Source of the DNA: an uncultured Pseudomonadota bacterium
GTDB lineage: Bacteria > Pseudomonadota > Gammaproteobacteria > Burkholderiales > SG8-41
DNA: 7,064 nt
Assembly (NCBI GenBank): GCA_946885605.1
Contig: CAMPGR010000164.1
Coordinates: forward strand, 1-7,064
Direction of reading: 5' to 3'
Position numbers and translations under genes: made by a program. Under the pieces are notes generated by a model. The model made no database searches, was not told the origin of the DNA, and worked only from the letters and a program-made list of their open reading frames with translations. Shown piece by piece: positions 7,036 to 7,064 of the stretch (within the stretch, counting starts at the first letter, position 1; every line of letters starts with the position of its first letter).

Positions 7036-7064
7036 CCCGCCCGACCTTAAAAGCGGTACCGGCC

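Overview
The window is GC-rich bacterial chromosomal DNA with densely packed genes, codons biased to G/C in the third position and AGGAG-type ribosome binding sites. The protein families (a phytochrome-class histidine kinase with an Rcp1-like receiver, YfiR, hydantoinase-type remains, Fsr-like MFS transporter) suggest a proteobacterium, most likely a betaproteobacterium. That placement is inference; nothing here fixes the taxon.

Left part (1-2088), minus strand: a carboxymuconolactone decarboxylase/AhpD-like protein cut by the window edge, and upstream of it an Fsr-like MFS transporter. Each has its own candidate promoter. A divergent intergenic region (1972-2088) separates the transporter from a small plus-strand membrane protein of 85 residues that has no clear ribosome binding site.

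Junction (2347-2522): convergent with the 85-residue gene is a short minus-strand remnant that reads like the extreme C-terminus of a hydantoinase B/5-oxoprolinase-type protein, ending in a TPGGGGYG motif. The rest of that gene is absent. A perfect 8-bp inverted repeat and a good sigma70-type promoter sit at the point where the remnant fades out. This looks like a recombination boundary.

Core (2523-6558), plus strand: a cytosolic Ser/Thr protein kinase fused to a C-terminal cyclic-nucleotide-binding domain; 162 bases later a YfiR-family periplasmic protein, a membrane histidine kinase whose periplasmic domain resembles the CHASE8 sensor of YfiN, and an output-less Rcp1/CheY-like response regulator. 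The YfiR and kinase genes abut with no spacer, and the regulator follows after 31 bases. In the known YfiBNR system, YfiR holds down a CHASE8-GGDEF diguanylate cyclase. Here the same periplasmic pair appears wired to a histidine kinase and phosphorelay, with no GGDEF/EAL domain and no YfiB in view. This is the most interesting system in the window.

Right part (6559-7064): a perfect 11-bp stem-loop lies between the response regulator and a convergent 63-residue protein with two CxxCxGxG zinc motifs. Beyond it is a 30-residue single-pass membrane microprotein with a strong ribosome binding site. The last 59 bases hold nothing recognisable apart from a weak GC hairpin.
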